Assembly: GCA_938084195.1 (NCBI GenBank)
Contig: CALKDJ010000010.1
Coordinates: 1 to 18,113, forward strand
Direction: 5' to 3'
DNA: 18,113 nucleotides
DNA from: an uncultured Methylophilaceae bacterium
GTDB taxonomy: Bacteria > Pseudomonadota > Gammaproteobacteria > Burkholderiales > Methylophilaceae
Part shown: piece after piece, positions 1-7,788 of the stretch
Position numbering within the stretch: position 1 is the first letter of the stretch
How the letters are laid out: every line of letters begins with the position of its first letter
Translations under genes and position numbers: made by a program
Notes under the pieces: model-generated
The model's database searches: none
What the model saw: the letters and a program-made list of their open reading frames with translations, nothing else
Told to the model about the DNA's origin: nothing

Positions 1-425
1 CCAAAAAAAGCAAAAAAGCTATTGACCTTAAATTCTTTTAACAAAAAATAAGAGGAAACCCCTACAAAAAAGAAACCAAAGAAAGCATAAATGTCGTAGA
101 GATTATCTGATTGAGTAAAAAGCGAAATGATATAAATCAATATTTTTTGAATACTATTTATGGGTACAGCAGGCCAAGCCCCCAAACCGCTTCCATCAAG
201 TTTAGTCAAATCTGAATAAAAGAATGAAATTGATTCGTTTTGGGCCTTAACAGCCACGTCATTCATCCAAGCAATCGTACCTAAACCATCACCCGAAAAA
301 ATTGATACTGTTAAACCTTGACTAAAAGATGGATAAAACTTCCATATCGAGAAAGCAAAAAGCAAGACTATGGCAATAAAATTTTTTGTGAAAAGCCTTC
401 TATCCTTTTGAATATTAGCCTGCAT
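1..425 (-). CDS. Partial multi-span membrane protein, possible GT-C glycosyltransferase or polysaccharide polymerase (N-terminal 141 residues)
   Basis: Reading leftwards from the ATG at 425, an open frame runs off the window with no stop; 141 codons are visible. Hydrophobic segments lie at about residues 14-31, 92-105 and 109-129. A loop after the first span holds an acidic GDGLG motif (D46), the arrangement seen in GT-C enzymes (PMT/YfhO-like), where the first extracytoplasmic loop carries the catalytic acid. The start overlaps the end of the flippase gene by 11 bases, so it belongs to the same operon. By inference it either polymerises repeat units (Wzy role) or moves a sugar from a polyprenyl-phosphate donor. 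The latter would fit the GtrB-like donor synthase at 15071-16021. The family is uncertain because most of the protein lies outside the window. Confidence 0.7.
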   Translation of the reverse strand, partial: MQANIQKDRRLFTKNFIAIVLLFAFSIWKFYPSFSQGLTVSIFSGDGLGTIAWMNDVAVKAQNESISFFYSDLTKLDGSGLGAWPAVPINSIQKILIYIISLFTQSDNLYDIYAFFGFFFVGVSSYFLLKEFKVNSFFAFF

Positions 426-1677
426 TAGAATATAAACCTTTACGCCAATAAAAAACTAACAATAAACTGTTCAAAATTAATAAAAGTAGACAAGTATAAA
501 GAATTACATAGATAAGCTCAATAACTTCGAAACTGTCTACAGCGTATATGTAACCTCCCGATACGAATAAAATAGCATAGCTAAGATATAAGAATGCATA
601 CATTCTCTTAGCCAATAAGAAATTAAATATTACACTCAACACTGCAACTACACTCATTGCGAGAGAAATAATAACAAGCACCTCTGATGCTGCAATATAT
701 TTTTCACCAAAAAATAACTTAATAATAAATTCAGGAAAAAATAATATTATTAATAATAAGCTACCCGATAATAATATAGTGAGTCCCATTACAACGGCTA
801 ATGTCACAATTGAACTTTTTCCATCAGCACTGTTTTGACTGACTTGGGGAAACAAAACTGTCAATAAAACTCCAGGAACAAATACGGCTACCCTAGAGAT
901 TACGGCACCTACTGAGTATTCTCCAGCGGCAACATCGTCAGCGTAGTGCTTAACAAGCACTACATCAATGTTAGTCACAACGACCATAACGAACAAAGTC
1001 AATGCCACAGGAACAGCATACGTCATTATTTCCTTTGAAATCTTATGCGGTAACTTTTTATGAACGATTCGCTTTAACGGAACATACTCTCTAATGAGGA
1101 AGTATACCCAAACCCCAATGGTAAAATTCGCTAGTGTCGCGGCAACTAATGCGCCGTTATACGAATACCCCATAAACACGACAATAAAAATAGCGAATAT
1201 AAGTTGCAGTAATTTTACTAGCGCTACCTTGAGAGACAGCCTAACATGCATTAACATACCCTGCATTACTCCGAGGAAGATACTGAGTATAACCCCTGTA
1301 ATTAAAAATAATAGAAAGAGATATATCGGTAAGCTATTAGGTAATTTTAGATACTGAGTAATACTATTAATCATCAAAAAAATAGAGACCACTATAACAA
1401 TCAGAATTAAAAGAGTTATTTTAAAAACCTTCCACAGTAATAATATTTTCAGGTCTTTATCTGCATGCAATTCAATAATATATTTTGAAACAATGAAGGG
1501 AATTACACCAAAAATAGAACCCGAAATAATACCAAGTGAGTTCACTGACGTTAGGATGCCAAAATCACCAACACTTAAATATCGCCCCATAAGAACTTGG
1601 TAAAGATAACCGAAAAAAATTCCACTGTTAGAAATTACTAGGACGAAGATATTTGTCTTTAAAAAAAAACTATTCAA
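415..1677 (-). CDS. wzx: Wzx-type oligosaccharide flippase
   Basis: A 420-residue protein made almost wholly of hydrophobic helices (about 12), the length and pattern of the MATE/Wzx polysaccharide-transporter family. These flip undecaprenyl-diphosphate-linked repeat units across the inner membrane. The stretch from about residue 236, with a TNIDVVLVKHY motif followed by GEYSVG and a VLFPQVS segment, is typical of the second half of this fold. The start is TTG at 1677, preceded by a GGGGA ribosome-binding site; the next in-frame ATG (residue 30) would remove the first helix. The gene overlaps the membrane-protein gene downstream by 11 bases and follows a glycosyltransferase by 13. Codons 4-6 contain a run of nine T, with eight A just before the start codon, so slipped-strand switching is possible but untested. 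Confidence 0.9.
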   Translation of the reverse strand: MNSFFLKTNIFVLVISNSGIFFGYLYQVLMGRYLSVGDFGILTSVNSLGIISGSIFGVIPFIVSKYIIELHADKDLKILLLWKVFKITLLILIVIVVSIFLMINSITQYLKLPNSLPIYLFLLFLITGVILSIFLGVMQGMLMHVRLSLKVALVKLLQLIFAIFIVVFMGYSYNGALVAATLANFTIGVWVYFLIREYVPLKRIVHKKLPHKISKEIMTYAVPVALTLFVMVVVTNIDVVLVKHYADDVAAGEYSVGAVISRVAVFVPGVLLTVLFPQVSQNSADGKSSIVTLAVVMGLTILLSGSLLLIILFFPEFIIKLFFGEKYIAASEVLVIISLAMSVVAVLSVIFNFLLAKRMYAFLYLSYAILFVSGGYIYAVDSFEVIELIYVILYTCLLLLILNSLLLVFYWRKGLYSNAG

Positions 1678-1690
1678 TTTTTTTTATCCC

Positions 1691-2644
1691 CTATACAAAA
1701 AACTTGAAATAGATTTTTTTAAAAAAACGAGAAATTCTAGGTGTATACCTACTTAAAAGAGAATAAGAAATAATTTTAATTAAATCTTTTTTCTCACCTT
1801 TATCCAAAAGTTTCTTTAATTTTAGTTTCTGTTCATCATTCAAATATGGCGTATTAATTATGACGGCTCGATATGCATCATAGCCCATTTTACAAATCTG
1901 AATCTCTCTACCACTAAACATTTTACCTTCTCTCATTCCATTTGATGACGCGAGTAAATAGGCTTGAAATAAAGTTTCGGGGATGACTTCCAAGTCTCCA
2001 TGAACTAACATTTGCATATCGAGAGGAAATTGCATAGATAATATTTCTTTATTTAAATCAATGTCTCCCTGAGAAATGACCTCTTTAACAGCTTTCTTCA
2101 AAATTTCCGTTCGACACAACCCCCAAAAAATTCTTGACTTACCATGCTCTGAAGGCATATTAATGTAGTTTAAAAGTCTTTGATATCTATCTGGGCTAGA
2201 AATCTTCTGCAAATAACTACCAGTCTCATATTGAACAGTTATTTTATTACTTAGGTCAATAGTTTTTACGCCAGTAATCGCAACTGATGCGCTCGTGTTA
2301 ACTGAAAGGTGCTTAAATAAAGTTTCAATAAATGCTGGATCAAATTCATCATCATCGGCCATCCAAATAAAATAATCAGTCTTAGCATGATCAAGCAAAA
2401 AAAGCATATTTCTAATTGCACCTAGGTTTTTCTTTTGTAAGAATAATGTAATTCTTGGATCATGTTTTTTGAATTGGTTTACTATGGATTGAATATTTTC
2501 TTGGTTTTCTGAAGCATTATCAGATATAAATATTTCAATATCCTTGTATGTTTGTTTTTGTACACATTCAATGATATTTTTTAAATTATCTGGTCGGTTA
2601 TAAGTTGGTATCCCAACAGTCACAGTTTTATTTAAGTTGCTCAA
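1691..2644 (-). CDS. Family 2 glycosyltransferase (GT-A fold)
   Basis: A 317-residue cytoplasmic glycosyltransferase. The N-terminal GIPTYNRPDNL (residues 11-21), the SDNAS nucleotide-binding motif (41-45) and the ADDDE cluster (96-100) are the classic GT2 donor and metal-binding elements. It should add one sugar to a lipid-linked repeat unit at the inner membrane; donor and acceptor cannot be read from sequence. The start is TTG at 2644, with GAAGGG four bases upstream inside the end of the preceding nucleotidyltransferase gene, whose stop lies one base before it. No other start precedes these motifs. Because it directly follows the nucleotidyltransferase and cyclase genes, it is a candidate for transferring the product of that pathway, which is inference from position only. 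The C-terminus is rich in Lys/Arg/Phe and may be membrane-associated. Confidence 0.88.
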   Translation of the reverse strand: MSNLNKTVTVGIPTYNRPDNLKNIIECVQKQTYKDIEIFISDNASENQENIQSIVNQFKKHDPRITLFLQKKNLGAIRNMLFLLDHAKTDYFIWMADDDEFDPAFIETLFKHLSVNTSASVAITGVKTIDLSNKITVQYETGSYLQKISSPDRYQRLLNYINMPSEHGKSRIFWGLCRTEILKKAVKEVISQGDIDLNKEILSMQFPLDMQMLVHGDLEVIPETLFQAYLLASSNGMREGKMFSGREIQICKMGYDAYRAVIINTPYLNDEQKLKLKKLLDKGEKKDLIKIISYSLLSRYTPRISRFFKKIYFKFFV

Positions 2645-2645
2645 A

Positions 2646-3368
2646 CTACCCTTCTAAATCTAATACATACGAAGATGTTAAATAATCTGAGGGAGTGCCT
2701 AGCACAATAGTATCTTTTTCATTGTGCAACTCACTCACTGAAATAGATTCACCAGCATCTATCATTTTTTTATAGAGATTACTAAAGTACATAATATTCT
2801 TATCGTAATATTTAAGAAAATGGTCTTTATTGCTGAAACCGTACAATCCAGAAGAGGCATTATTAGAAATTACAATTTTTTCTGCAATTGACTGCACTCG
2901 ATCATCTTTCACTAACACATAGCTATAGTTACGATTATTAGATTTGAATATATCAATATAGCCCATATTTGAACTTAGTTTATCAAGCAAGGAGGACAAG
3001 TCACGTTTGTACAATATTGTATCTATATTGTGAAAAACAATTCCCCCTTCAAGGCTGCCAATATTAGCCGTAATTTCTCTTATTGCATGAAAAGCAGTTT
3101 CTGCTTGTCCACTTGTATCTTCAATTAAAATCAAGTGTTTGCTGGAAATTCCTTTATTTTTTAATATTTTTTTCACATGAGGCATAAAAATTACATCTCT
3201 CTTATTAGCGATTAAAAATATATTCTCAAAAAAATCATCTTGATTTAAGTGGTCAATAATTTCACTCATAATAGATTTATCTCCCCATGGAAGTAAATAT
3301 TTAGGAATTCTATATCCTTCATCTACAAACCTGGAATATCTTCCTGCCATTGTTAATACTAAATTCAT
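2646..3368 (-). CDS. Nucleotidyltransferase (third of three in the operon), likely activates a sugar or cyclitol phosphate
   Basis: A 240-residue protein of the NTP-transferase (GlmU/RfbA-like) fold. It has the phosphate-binding loop LTMAGRYSRF (5-14), a lysine in PKYLLP (22-27), the GQAETAF base-binding segment (87-93) and HNIDT with an acidic metal ligand (D116). It keeps the Arg of the signature loop. It lacks the C-terminal beta-helix of GlmU. Such proteins join NTP and a phosphorylated sugar or polyol to give the NDP-activated form plus diphosphate. It lies 17 bases after the dehydrogenase gene and next to the cyclase and kinase genes, so its substrate may be a phosphorylated cyclitol. 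That is inference, and choline-phosphate-like or amidate-type cytidylyltransferases of capsule loci are alternatives. ATG start at 3368. Confidence 0.82.
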   Translation of the reverse strand: MNLVLTMAGRYSRFVDEGYRIPKYLLPWGDKSIMSEIIDHLNQDDFFENIFLIANKRDVIFMPHVKKILKNKGISSKHLILIEDTSGQAETAFHAIREITANIGSLEGGIVFHNIDTILYKRDLSSLLDKLSSNMGYIDIFKSNNRNYSYVLVKDDRVQSIAEKIVISNNASSGLYGFSNKDHFLKYYDKNIMYFSNLYKKMIDAGESISVSELHNEKDTIVLGTPSDYLTSSYVLDLEG

Positions 3369-3385
3369 TTTTCTGGGCTCCTATC

Positions 3386-4093
3386 CTAGTGCCATTCATT
3401 TATGGGAAATACAGTGAGATTTTTTAATATAATGCGAGGCTCTAATTTTGAAACATACTCGATAAGATCAACAATATCTTTACTTTCCAAAATTTCAGCT
3501 TTATTTGTTCCAGGGTATGGGTTATTTTCATTCCAAAGTGGTGTATTTATTCCGCCGGGAAAAAGTGTTGTAATAGATATATTATGACCTATTAACTCTT
3601 GATTCAGAGCCTCTGAAAATCCATTAAGGCCAAATTTACTAGCACAATAAATGGCTTGGTTTTCTATACCATGCGTACCTGCCACAGAACTAATATTGAT
3701 AATCCTTGCACCATTATTTGATGACTTCATTAGCTTAATAGCACTTAACGTAACATACATTGCGCCTTTGAGATTGGTGTTGATCATTTCATCAATGTCA
3801 TCAATAGAACATGAATTAAATGCAGCATTTTTGAATACTGCAGCATTATTGATCAAAAGATCAATTTTCTTTGTATATTTCTTGATTTTTTTAAATACTG
3901 CTTCAACAGTATTGCTTAACTTTATATCAGCCTGCATTGGTATAAAGTTACTACCTATTCTATTTGAAAGTTGTTTTAATTTTTCTCCATTACGAGCAAT
4001 ACCTATAACAGTCCATCCAGAAGATGAAAATCTAAGCGAAGTAAGCTCACCAACTCCACTAGTAACACCGGTTATGACAACAAATTTAGTCAT
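3386..4093 (-). CDS. Short-chain dehydrogenase/reductase, probable cyclitol-ketone or sugar reductase
   Basis: A 235-residue classical SDR. The cofactor loop TGVTSGVG is at residues 8-15, NNA at 82-84, the catalytic serine at 136 and YCASK with Tyr149 and Lys153. An Arg in GIARNGEK after the second strand suggests NADP(H) preference. I chose the ATG at 4093, which overlaps the cyclase stop by eight bases (ATGACTAA); a frame four codons longer from TTG at 4105 has no ribosome-binding site. Coupling to the cyclase gene suggests it acts on the cyclase product, a ketone such as a valiolone. In C7-cyclitol pathways a reductase acts at this stage. Substrate is inferred; the SDR assignment is firm. 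Confidence 0.9.
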   Translation of the reverse strand: MTKFVVITGVTSGVGELTSLRFSSSGWTVIGIARNGEKLKQLSNRIGSNFIPMQADIKLSNTVEAVFKKIKKYTKKIDLLINNAAVFKNAAFNSCSIDDIDEMINTNLKGAMYVTLSAIKLMKSSNNGARIINISSVAGTHGIENQAIYCASKFGLNGFSEALNQELIGHNISITTLFPGGINTPLWNENNPYPGTNKAEILESKDIVDLIEYVSKLEPRIILKNLTVFPINEWH

Positions 4094-5255
4094 TACCTGC
4101 ACCAAATTTTCTACTAAACTTTATCATTAAATCAGCCGCTTTAGTTATTTCAGAAAAGATTAAATCATTAATAAATATAGAATTTCCAATCGACTTTGGT
4201 ATTGGAAGGTTTTGATCTCCATTTCTATGCTTCACCGTATCATTAAGAGCTTCAAGTAAAATATTTGGATCAGAAAAATATGGATGATAGATTGGTAAAT
4301 TAAGGCGTTTAGCTGTAACTATTATTCGTTCAACATCAGCTTCACTAAACATTCCTCTTACCAGAGAGATGATCGACGAAAAAATAACATCTAGGGCAAC
4401 AGCATGACCATGAGTTAACATATCAACTTTATCATCAACTAAAGATCTCATTTCTGGAATAGGGCTAAATGAATGTCCAAAATCGACAAATCTTTTTAGA
4501 TTTTTTTCCCATAAATTATCCTGTAATTCGTCTTTCATTCCTTTAACAGAGAGGTTTATTACTTCATCAGCATAATCAGAACTAAGAAATTTTGAGTTAT
4601 ATAATTGCTCACCATGGCTTTCTAAAATTTCAAATAAATGAAGGTCTTTTACAATTGACATTTTAAAGATCTCGCCTAAGCCTGAGCTAATTTCAATATA
4701 ATCTAATGTTTTAAGAAAGTTTTTATCAAGAAATGCAGCAACTGGGGTATGGTATGATCCTAATCTATTTCTTCTGTCTTCAAAATTAATTCCTGTTTTT
4801 GCCCCAATGCTGGCATCGACAATACCAAGAAGTGTTGTAGGGACTTTAATGTAAGGAACCCCTCTACGATATAAACTAGCAGCAAGGCCAACAATATCCA
4901 ATAAAACGCCACCGCCAATAGCTAGAATAGGTTCACTTTTTCTAGTCAAACCAAATGATTCTATTTCCTTAAGTAGCTTAACTAATGCTTCTAAATCTTT
5001 CTTTTCCTCAACAGCATCAATAATCACAATATGATAGTCAATTTGATGATGATCAAGATATTTGACTATATGATTTAAATATAGCTTACTTACTTTCAAA
5101 TCAACAACTAAAAGACGTCGACTTCCCGGCCCTTTGGTCCCAAAACCTAATATATCAATATTATTAATATCAAATACATTATAAGAATTTTTTATCACAA
5201 AGTTTACAGGGAGCTCTGTTTCTAAGAACCATTTTCCGTTTTCATCTGGCTGCAT
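4086..5255 (-). CDS. Sugar-phosphate cyclase, 2-epi-5-epi-valiolone synthase-like (dehydroquinate-synthase superfamily)
   Basis: A 389-residue NAD- and metal-dependent cyclase. The dinucleotide motif GGGVLLDIVGLAASLYRRG is at 114-132, VPTTLLGIVDAS at 138-149 and the KTGINF/NRLGSYHTP segment at 153-171. Metal ligands are expected at E195 (GLGE), H261 (FGHSFSP) and H282 (HGHAVA). AroB shares the fold, but the GLAASLYRRG, NRLGSYH, DFGHSFSP and C-terminal HRNGDQNLPIP motifs (343-353) resemble cyclases that use sedoheptulose 7-phosphate (EEVS and desmethyl-4-deoxygadusol synthase). Predicted reaction: intramolecular aldol cyclisation of a seven-carbon sugar phosphate to a cyclitol ketone, in the cytoplasm. 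It overlaps the kinase-like gene upstream by 14 bases and the dehydrogenase downstream by 8, pointing to one pathway. EEVS versus related cyclases cannot be settled by eye; a role outside shikimate synthesis is well supported by motif and context. Confidence 0.85.
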   Translation of the reverse strand: MQPDENGKWFLETELPVNFVIKNSYNVFDINNIDILGFGTKGPGSRRLLVVDLKVSKLYLNHIVKYLDHHQIDYHIVIIDAVEEKKDLEALVKLLKEIESFGLTRKSEPILAIGGGVLLDIVGLAASLYRRGVPYIKVPTTLLGIVDASIGAKTGINFEDRRNRLGSYHTPVAAFLDKNFLKTLDYIEISSGLGEIFKMSIVKDLHLFEILESHGEQLYNSKFLSSDYADEVINLSVKGMKDELQDNLWEKNLKRFVDFGHSFSPIPEMRSLVDDKVDMLTHGHAVALDVIFSSIISLVRGMFSEADVERIIVTAKRLNLPIYHPYFSDPNILLEALNDTVKHRNGDQNLPIPKSIGNSIFINDLIFSEITKAADLMIKFSRKFGAGND

Positions 5256-6240
5256 AAATATTCTCTTGTTTTAAATTATCGAATAAATAAGAAGCTAAAC
5301 CATAAAACAGTATCATTTTATCTTGGTCTACCGCCATCTTAAAAGGTAACATTCTTATAAACTGTGATATTTCCAACAATCTAATTACCATATATTCATT
5401 ATGAGCATAAGCATTTTTAATATGATGTTTAATTTTATCATTAAAATATTTAAGCCCGAAGGATTCGTCCAGATCGATAATTATTTCATTCCGATAGACA
5501 TTTACTTCTTTTTTATTATAAAGTTCATACATTGCATTACTTGACTGTAATATTTGGGAGTACTCAGCTAATTCAGAGTCAATTATATTTTCCTCATAGG
5601 GGTCTATAAAAATAAGCCTCTTCTCATTTGGGATATACAGCATATTTTCTAATGTGATATTTCCATGAGTAAAAGTTTCTTTAGGTTTCTGGTAATAGGT
5701 ATTACACATAATTTTATATTGATTTAACACGCTCATCAGAGAGCTAATTCTATTTCCATTAAAGATAATTTCGTCGTAGCGTAGAAAATCTGTAAAGGCT
5801 TTATTACCCATGCAATCATGAATTCTTTGATCAATTTCTTCATGAATATACAAACTCATCCCATCTTTGCAAGAATCAATCTTATTTTTATGAAGCACTG
5901 ATAATAAATTTATCAATTCAAAGAAGAAGTTATCTATCTCATTAGTTTTTGTTGATTTTTCAATAAACTCTTGAGCATTAATTGCATTATCAAAGTACTC
6001 GATATCCATATAAGCTTCTTGTTCAGTTTGACCAAACTCAAAAACTTTTGGGAAAATGCCAGGAAATAAAACAGAATACCTTTGCAGTTTTTTAAGTTGT
6101 GAATACCATCTTTGAAACCCATATTCTCGATTATCCTTCAAAGAAACTATTTTTCTCACATACAATTTTGAGTCACTTTTTTTAATTAAGCTGGTTTGGC
6201 TTAGTGAGCCTCCTTTAAAAGCTCTTATAAATTTAACCAA
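5242..6240 (-). CDS. APH/choline-kinase-like phosphotransferase with an altered catalytic loop
   Basis: A 332-residue protein with the layout of aminoglycoside/choline kinases. An N-terminal lobe holds a lysine-bearing strand (LYVRKIV, about residue 30), a hinge follows near MDIEYFD, then a catalytic loop HGNITLEN (192-199) and a metal-binding IDP with Asp213. In the family the loop is normally HGD, with Asp as catalytic base. Here it is Asn194, so the enzyme may be slow, use another base or be non-catalytic. The start is TTG at 6240, with a perfect AGGAGG four bases upstream (6245-6250) inside the end of the preceding gene. A longer frame from 6318 would overlap that gene by 86 bases without need. 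Its position before the cyclase suggests phosphorylation of the cyclitol or a precursor, as validamycin synthesis uses a cyclitol kinase; this is inference. Confidence 0.78.
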   Translation of the reverse strand: MVKFIRAFKGGSLSQTSLIKKSDSKLYVRKIVSLKDNREYGFQRWYSQLKKLQRYSVLFPGIFPKVFEFGQTEQEAYMDIEYFDNAINAQEFIEKSTKTNEIDNFFFELINLLSVLHKNKIDSCKDGMSLYIHEEIDQRIHDCMGNKAFTDFLRYDEIIFNGNRISSLMSVLNQYKIMCNTYYQKPKETFTHGNITLENMLYIPNEKRLIFIDPYEENIIDSELAEYSQILQSSNAMYELYNKKEVNVYRNEIIIDLDESFGLKYFNDKIKHHIKNAYAHNEYMVIRLLEISQFIRMLPFKMAVDQDKMILFYGLASYLFDNLKQENIYAAR

Positions 6241-7063
6241 AATTCCTCCTAAATATTTCTTTATTTTTTTCGAGTAAATTAGTACTGGCAATATGAGCTC
6301 GGTTCTCACCCTCAACATTTAAATCAATAAAATGAAATGCTGGAGTAAGCATTTTATAGTAGGCTGTTAGATAATTTCTAAGCAGTAATTTCTTATATAT
6401 AAATTTTTCTACATCACCTGCAGAAACAATATTATTAGGCATTCTATAAGTAACGACATCTAAAAAGTGTTTTTCTATTAAATGGCATCCTAAAGAAAAC
6501 TGCTGCATAAAAGATCGCCGAAAATGTCTCCTTGATATATAGAGGTCACCATCCTTCAGCAACCTCTCTCCTTTTGTGAAAAATCTATGACAAGACCAAA
6601 AGAAAGATTTAAAAAAATTTTTTTTATGAGTGGGGACATAAATATCTTTTAAAGTAAAGGTTTTGTCGTACCACTTTTCGACAGAAGGGTTAGCCATTGA
6701 AAACCATTGCATAGGTGGGCAGACAAACTTAAGTTCTTTAATATTATTCTTTCTTGAAATAGTTGTTGCATCCTCAATATTGAGAGAATGAATCCATTCA
6801 TAATCATCTGGCAAAAAAACAAAGTAGTCATTTTTAATTTGTTGTAAACCAAACTTTAACCTTTCTGAGAAATATGTCCTTTGATGGAAATAAGTGATAC
6901 CCAGCTCATCATAAATTTCTTTTTGTCTTCCTATTTTATGAGATCCATCAACAACAATATGTTTCGTAACATTATTATATTTATAAAAACTTCGAAATGA
7001 TCGTTCAAGGTACTGAACCCTTGCCTGATTATCAAAGTTTACCAAAGATAATACTTCAATCAT
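6233..7063 (-). CDS. Glycosyltransferase-like protein of unrecognised family
   Basis: A 276-residue protein that I do not assign to a named family. Its first 95 residues look like half of a GT-A fold: a starting beta strand (EVLSLVNF), then HIVVDGSHK (35-43), and FVFLPDDYEW (81-90), where the paired aspartates after hydrophobic strands match the DxD position of GT2-like enzymes. The second half is rich in Phe, Lys and Arg, with amphipathic segments but no clear membrane span. The ATG at 7063 shares one base with the stop of the nucleotidyltransferase upstream (TAATG), and its 3' end carries the ribosome-binding site and start of the kinase-like gene. A transfer role for the product activated by its neighbour is plausible. 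Confidence is high that it is a gene and modest for function. Confidence 0.7.
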   Translation of the reverse strand: MIEVLSLVNFDNQARVQYLERSFRSFYKYNNVTKHIVVDGSHKIGRQKEIYDELGITYFHQRTYFSERLKFGLQQIKNDYFVFLPDDYEWIHSLNIEDATTISRKNNIKELKFVCPPMQWFSMANPSVEKWYDKTFTLKDIYVPTHKKNFFKSFFWSCHRFFTKGERLLKDGDLYISRRHFRRSFMQQFSLGCHLIEKHFLDVVTYRMPNNIVSAGDVEKFIYKKLLLRNYLTAYYKMLTPAFHFIDLNVEGENRAHIASTNLLEKNKEIFRRNFG

Positions 7064-7788
7064 TACTCTAGCGCCAAATACGTGTTTAAATCCTCAGGTG
7101 TCCCAATACCATGCATTTGTGAATAGTCAATATTATAAATGCCAACCTTCATATTTTCACTAATCATGTAATTATAAGTAGGACAAGTATAAAACTCACC
7201 ATTAACTCTTTCATTATCAATCATCATATCAATTGATGCATTTACAAAATATTGGCCTTTTGAAAATAAATAGATTCCTACTGTTGCATATTTTGAGATC
7301 ACAACTTTTTCTTTTACTTCGGTCACCAAATTATTTTTATCTAACTTAGCAAAAGACCATTTTGGATCTTGATGATGGTCAATAAATGTAAGGATTGATC
7401 CATCGAGCTGTTTTTTATAACAATCATCAATGAACCTAGTTATATCTAAATCAACAATTTGGTCTGAGTTTGCAATTAACAGTGGAGTATCATTATTAAT
7501 ATACTTTCTAGCAAAAAGGACAGTACAGACTGTCCCTTCAGTTAGTTTATCAATAGAAATGAATATTGCATTGTAGTCTCTTTTAATTTGATTAACTAAG
7601 ACCCGCTCCCGAACTAAATGTTCGCTTCTCGCAATTAAAATATATTGTGCGTTAGGGTAATTTAGATTATCTAGTACTCTAGCAATCATAGGTTTTCCAC
7701 AAACGTCAATAAAGGGTTTTGGTTTTTCATATCCCGCTTCACTAAATCGACTTCCAGCCCCAGCCATTGGAATCACAATATTAATCAA
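7063..7788 (-). CDS. Nucleotidyltransferase (second of three), sugar or polyol phosphate activating
   Basis: A 241-residue protein of the NTP-transferase fold with a complete signature: PMAGAGSRF (7-15), KPKPFI (22-27) with the binding lysine, GTVCTVLFA (85-93) and NSDQ (107-110) with the metal-binding Asp. It matches the small stand-alone nucleotidyltransferases of capsule loci, which make NDP-sugars or CDP-polyols. The start is TTG at 7788, overlapping the cupin stop by eight bases; the next Met (residue 8) would delete the first strand. It differs clearly in sequence from the nucleotidyltransferases at 2646-3368 and 8451-9179, so different substrates are likely. It is coupled to the cupin before and the glycosyltransferase-like gene after it. 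Confidence 0.85.
   Translation of the reverse strand: MINIVIPMAGAGSRFSEAGYEKPKPFIDVCGKPMIARVLDNLNYPNAQYILIARSEHLVRERVLVNQIKRDYNAIFISIDKLTEGTVCTVLFARKYINNDTPLLIANSDQIVDLDITRFIDDCYKKQLDGSILTFIDHHQDPKWSFAKLDKNNLVTEVKEKVVISKYATVGIYLFSKGQYFVNASIDMMIDNERVNGEFYTCPTYNYMISENMKVGIYNIDYSQMHGIGTPEDLNTYLALE

Noticed and set aside
1094..1357. Plus-strand open frame of 87 codons
   Set aside because: It is antisense to the Wzx gene with no ribosome-binding site or family features; other plus-strand frames at 3402, 7788, 8285, 15408 and 16920 were dropped for the same reason.
3651..4130. Plus-strand open frame of 159 codons
   Set aside because: It lies opposite the SDR gene, has no recognisable motifs and mirrors the codon pattern of the minus-strand gene.
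4086..5255. Ordinary shikimate-pathway AroB
   Set aside because: The fold is shared, but the KNRLGSYH-type loop, the FGHSFSP motif and the HRNGDQNLPIP end fit EEVS-type cyclases better, and the gene is locked by overlaps between a kinase-like gene and an SDR in a glycan operon.
6241..6318. Longer N-terminus for the kinase-like protein
   Set aside because: A perfect AGGAGG four bases before the TTG at 6240 sets the start; the extension only overlaps the preceding gene.
6608..6630. A/T runs in the glycosyltransferase-like gene as a phase switch
   Set aside because: A run of eight A in lysine codons is expected in DNA this AT-rich, and it is not near the start codon.
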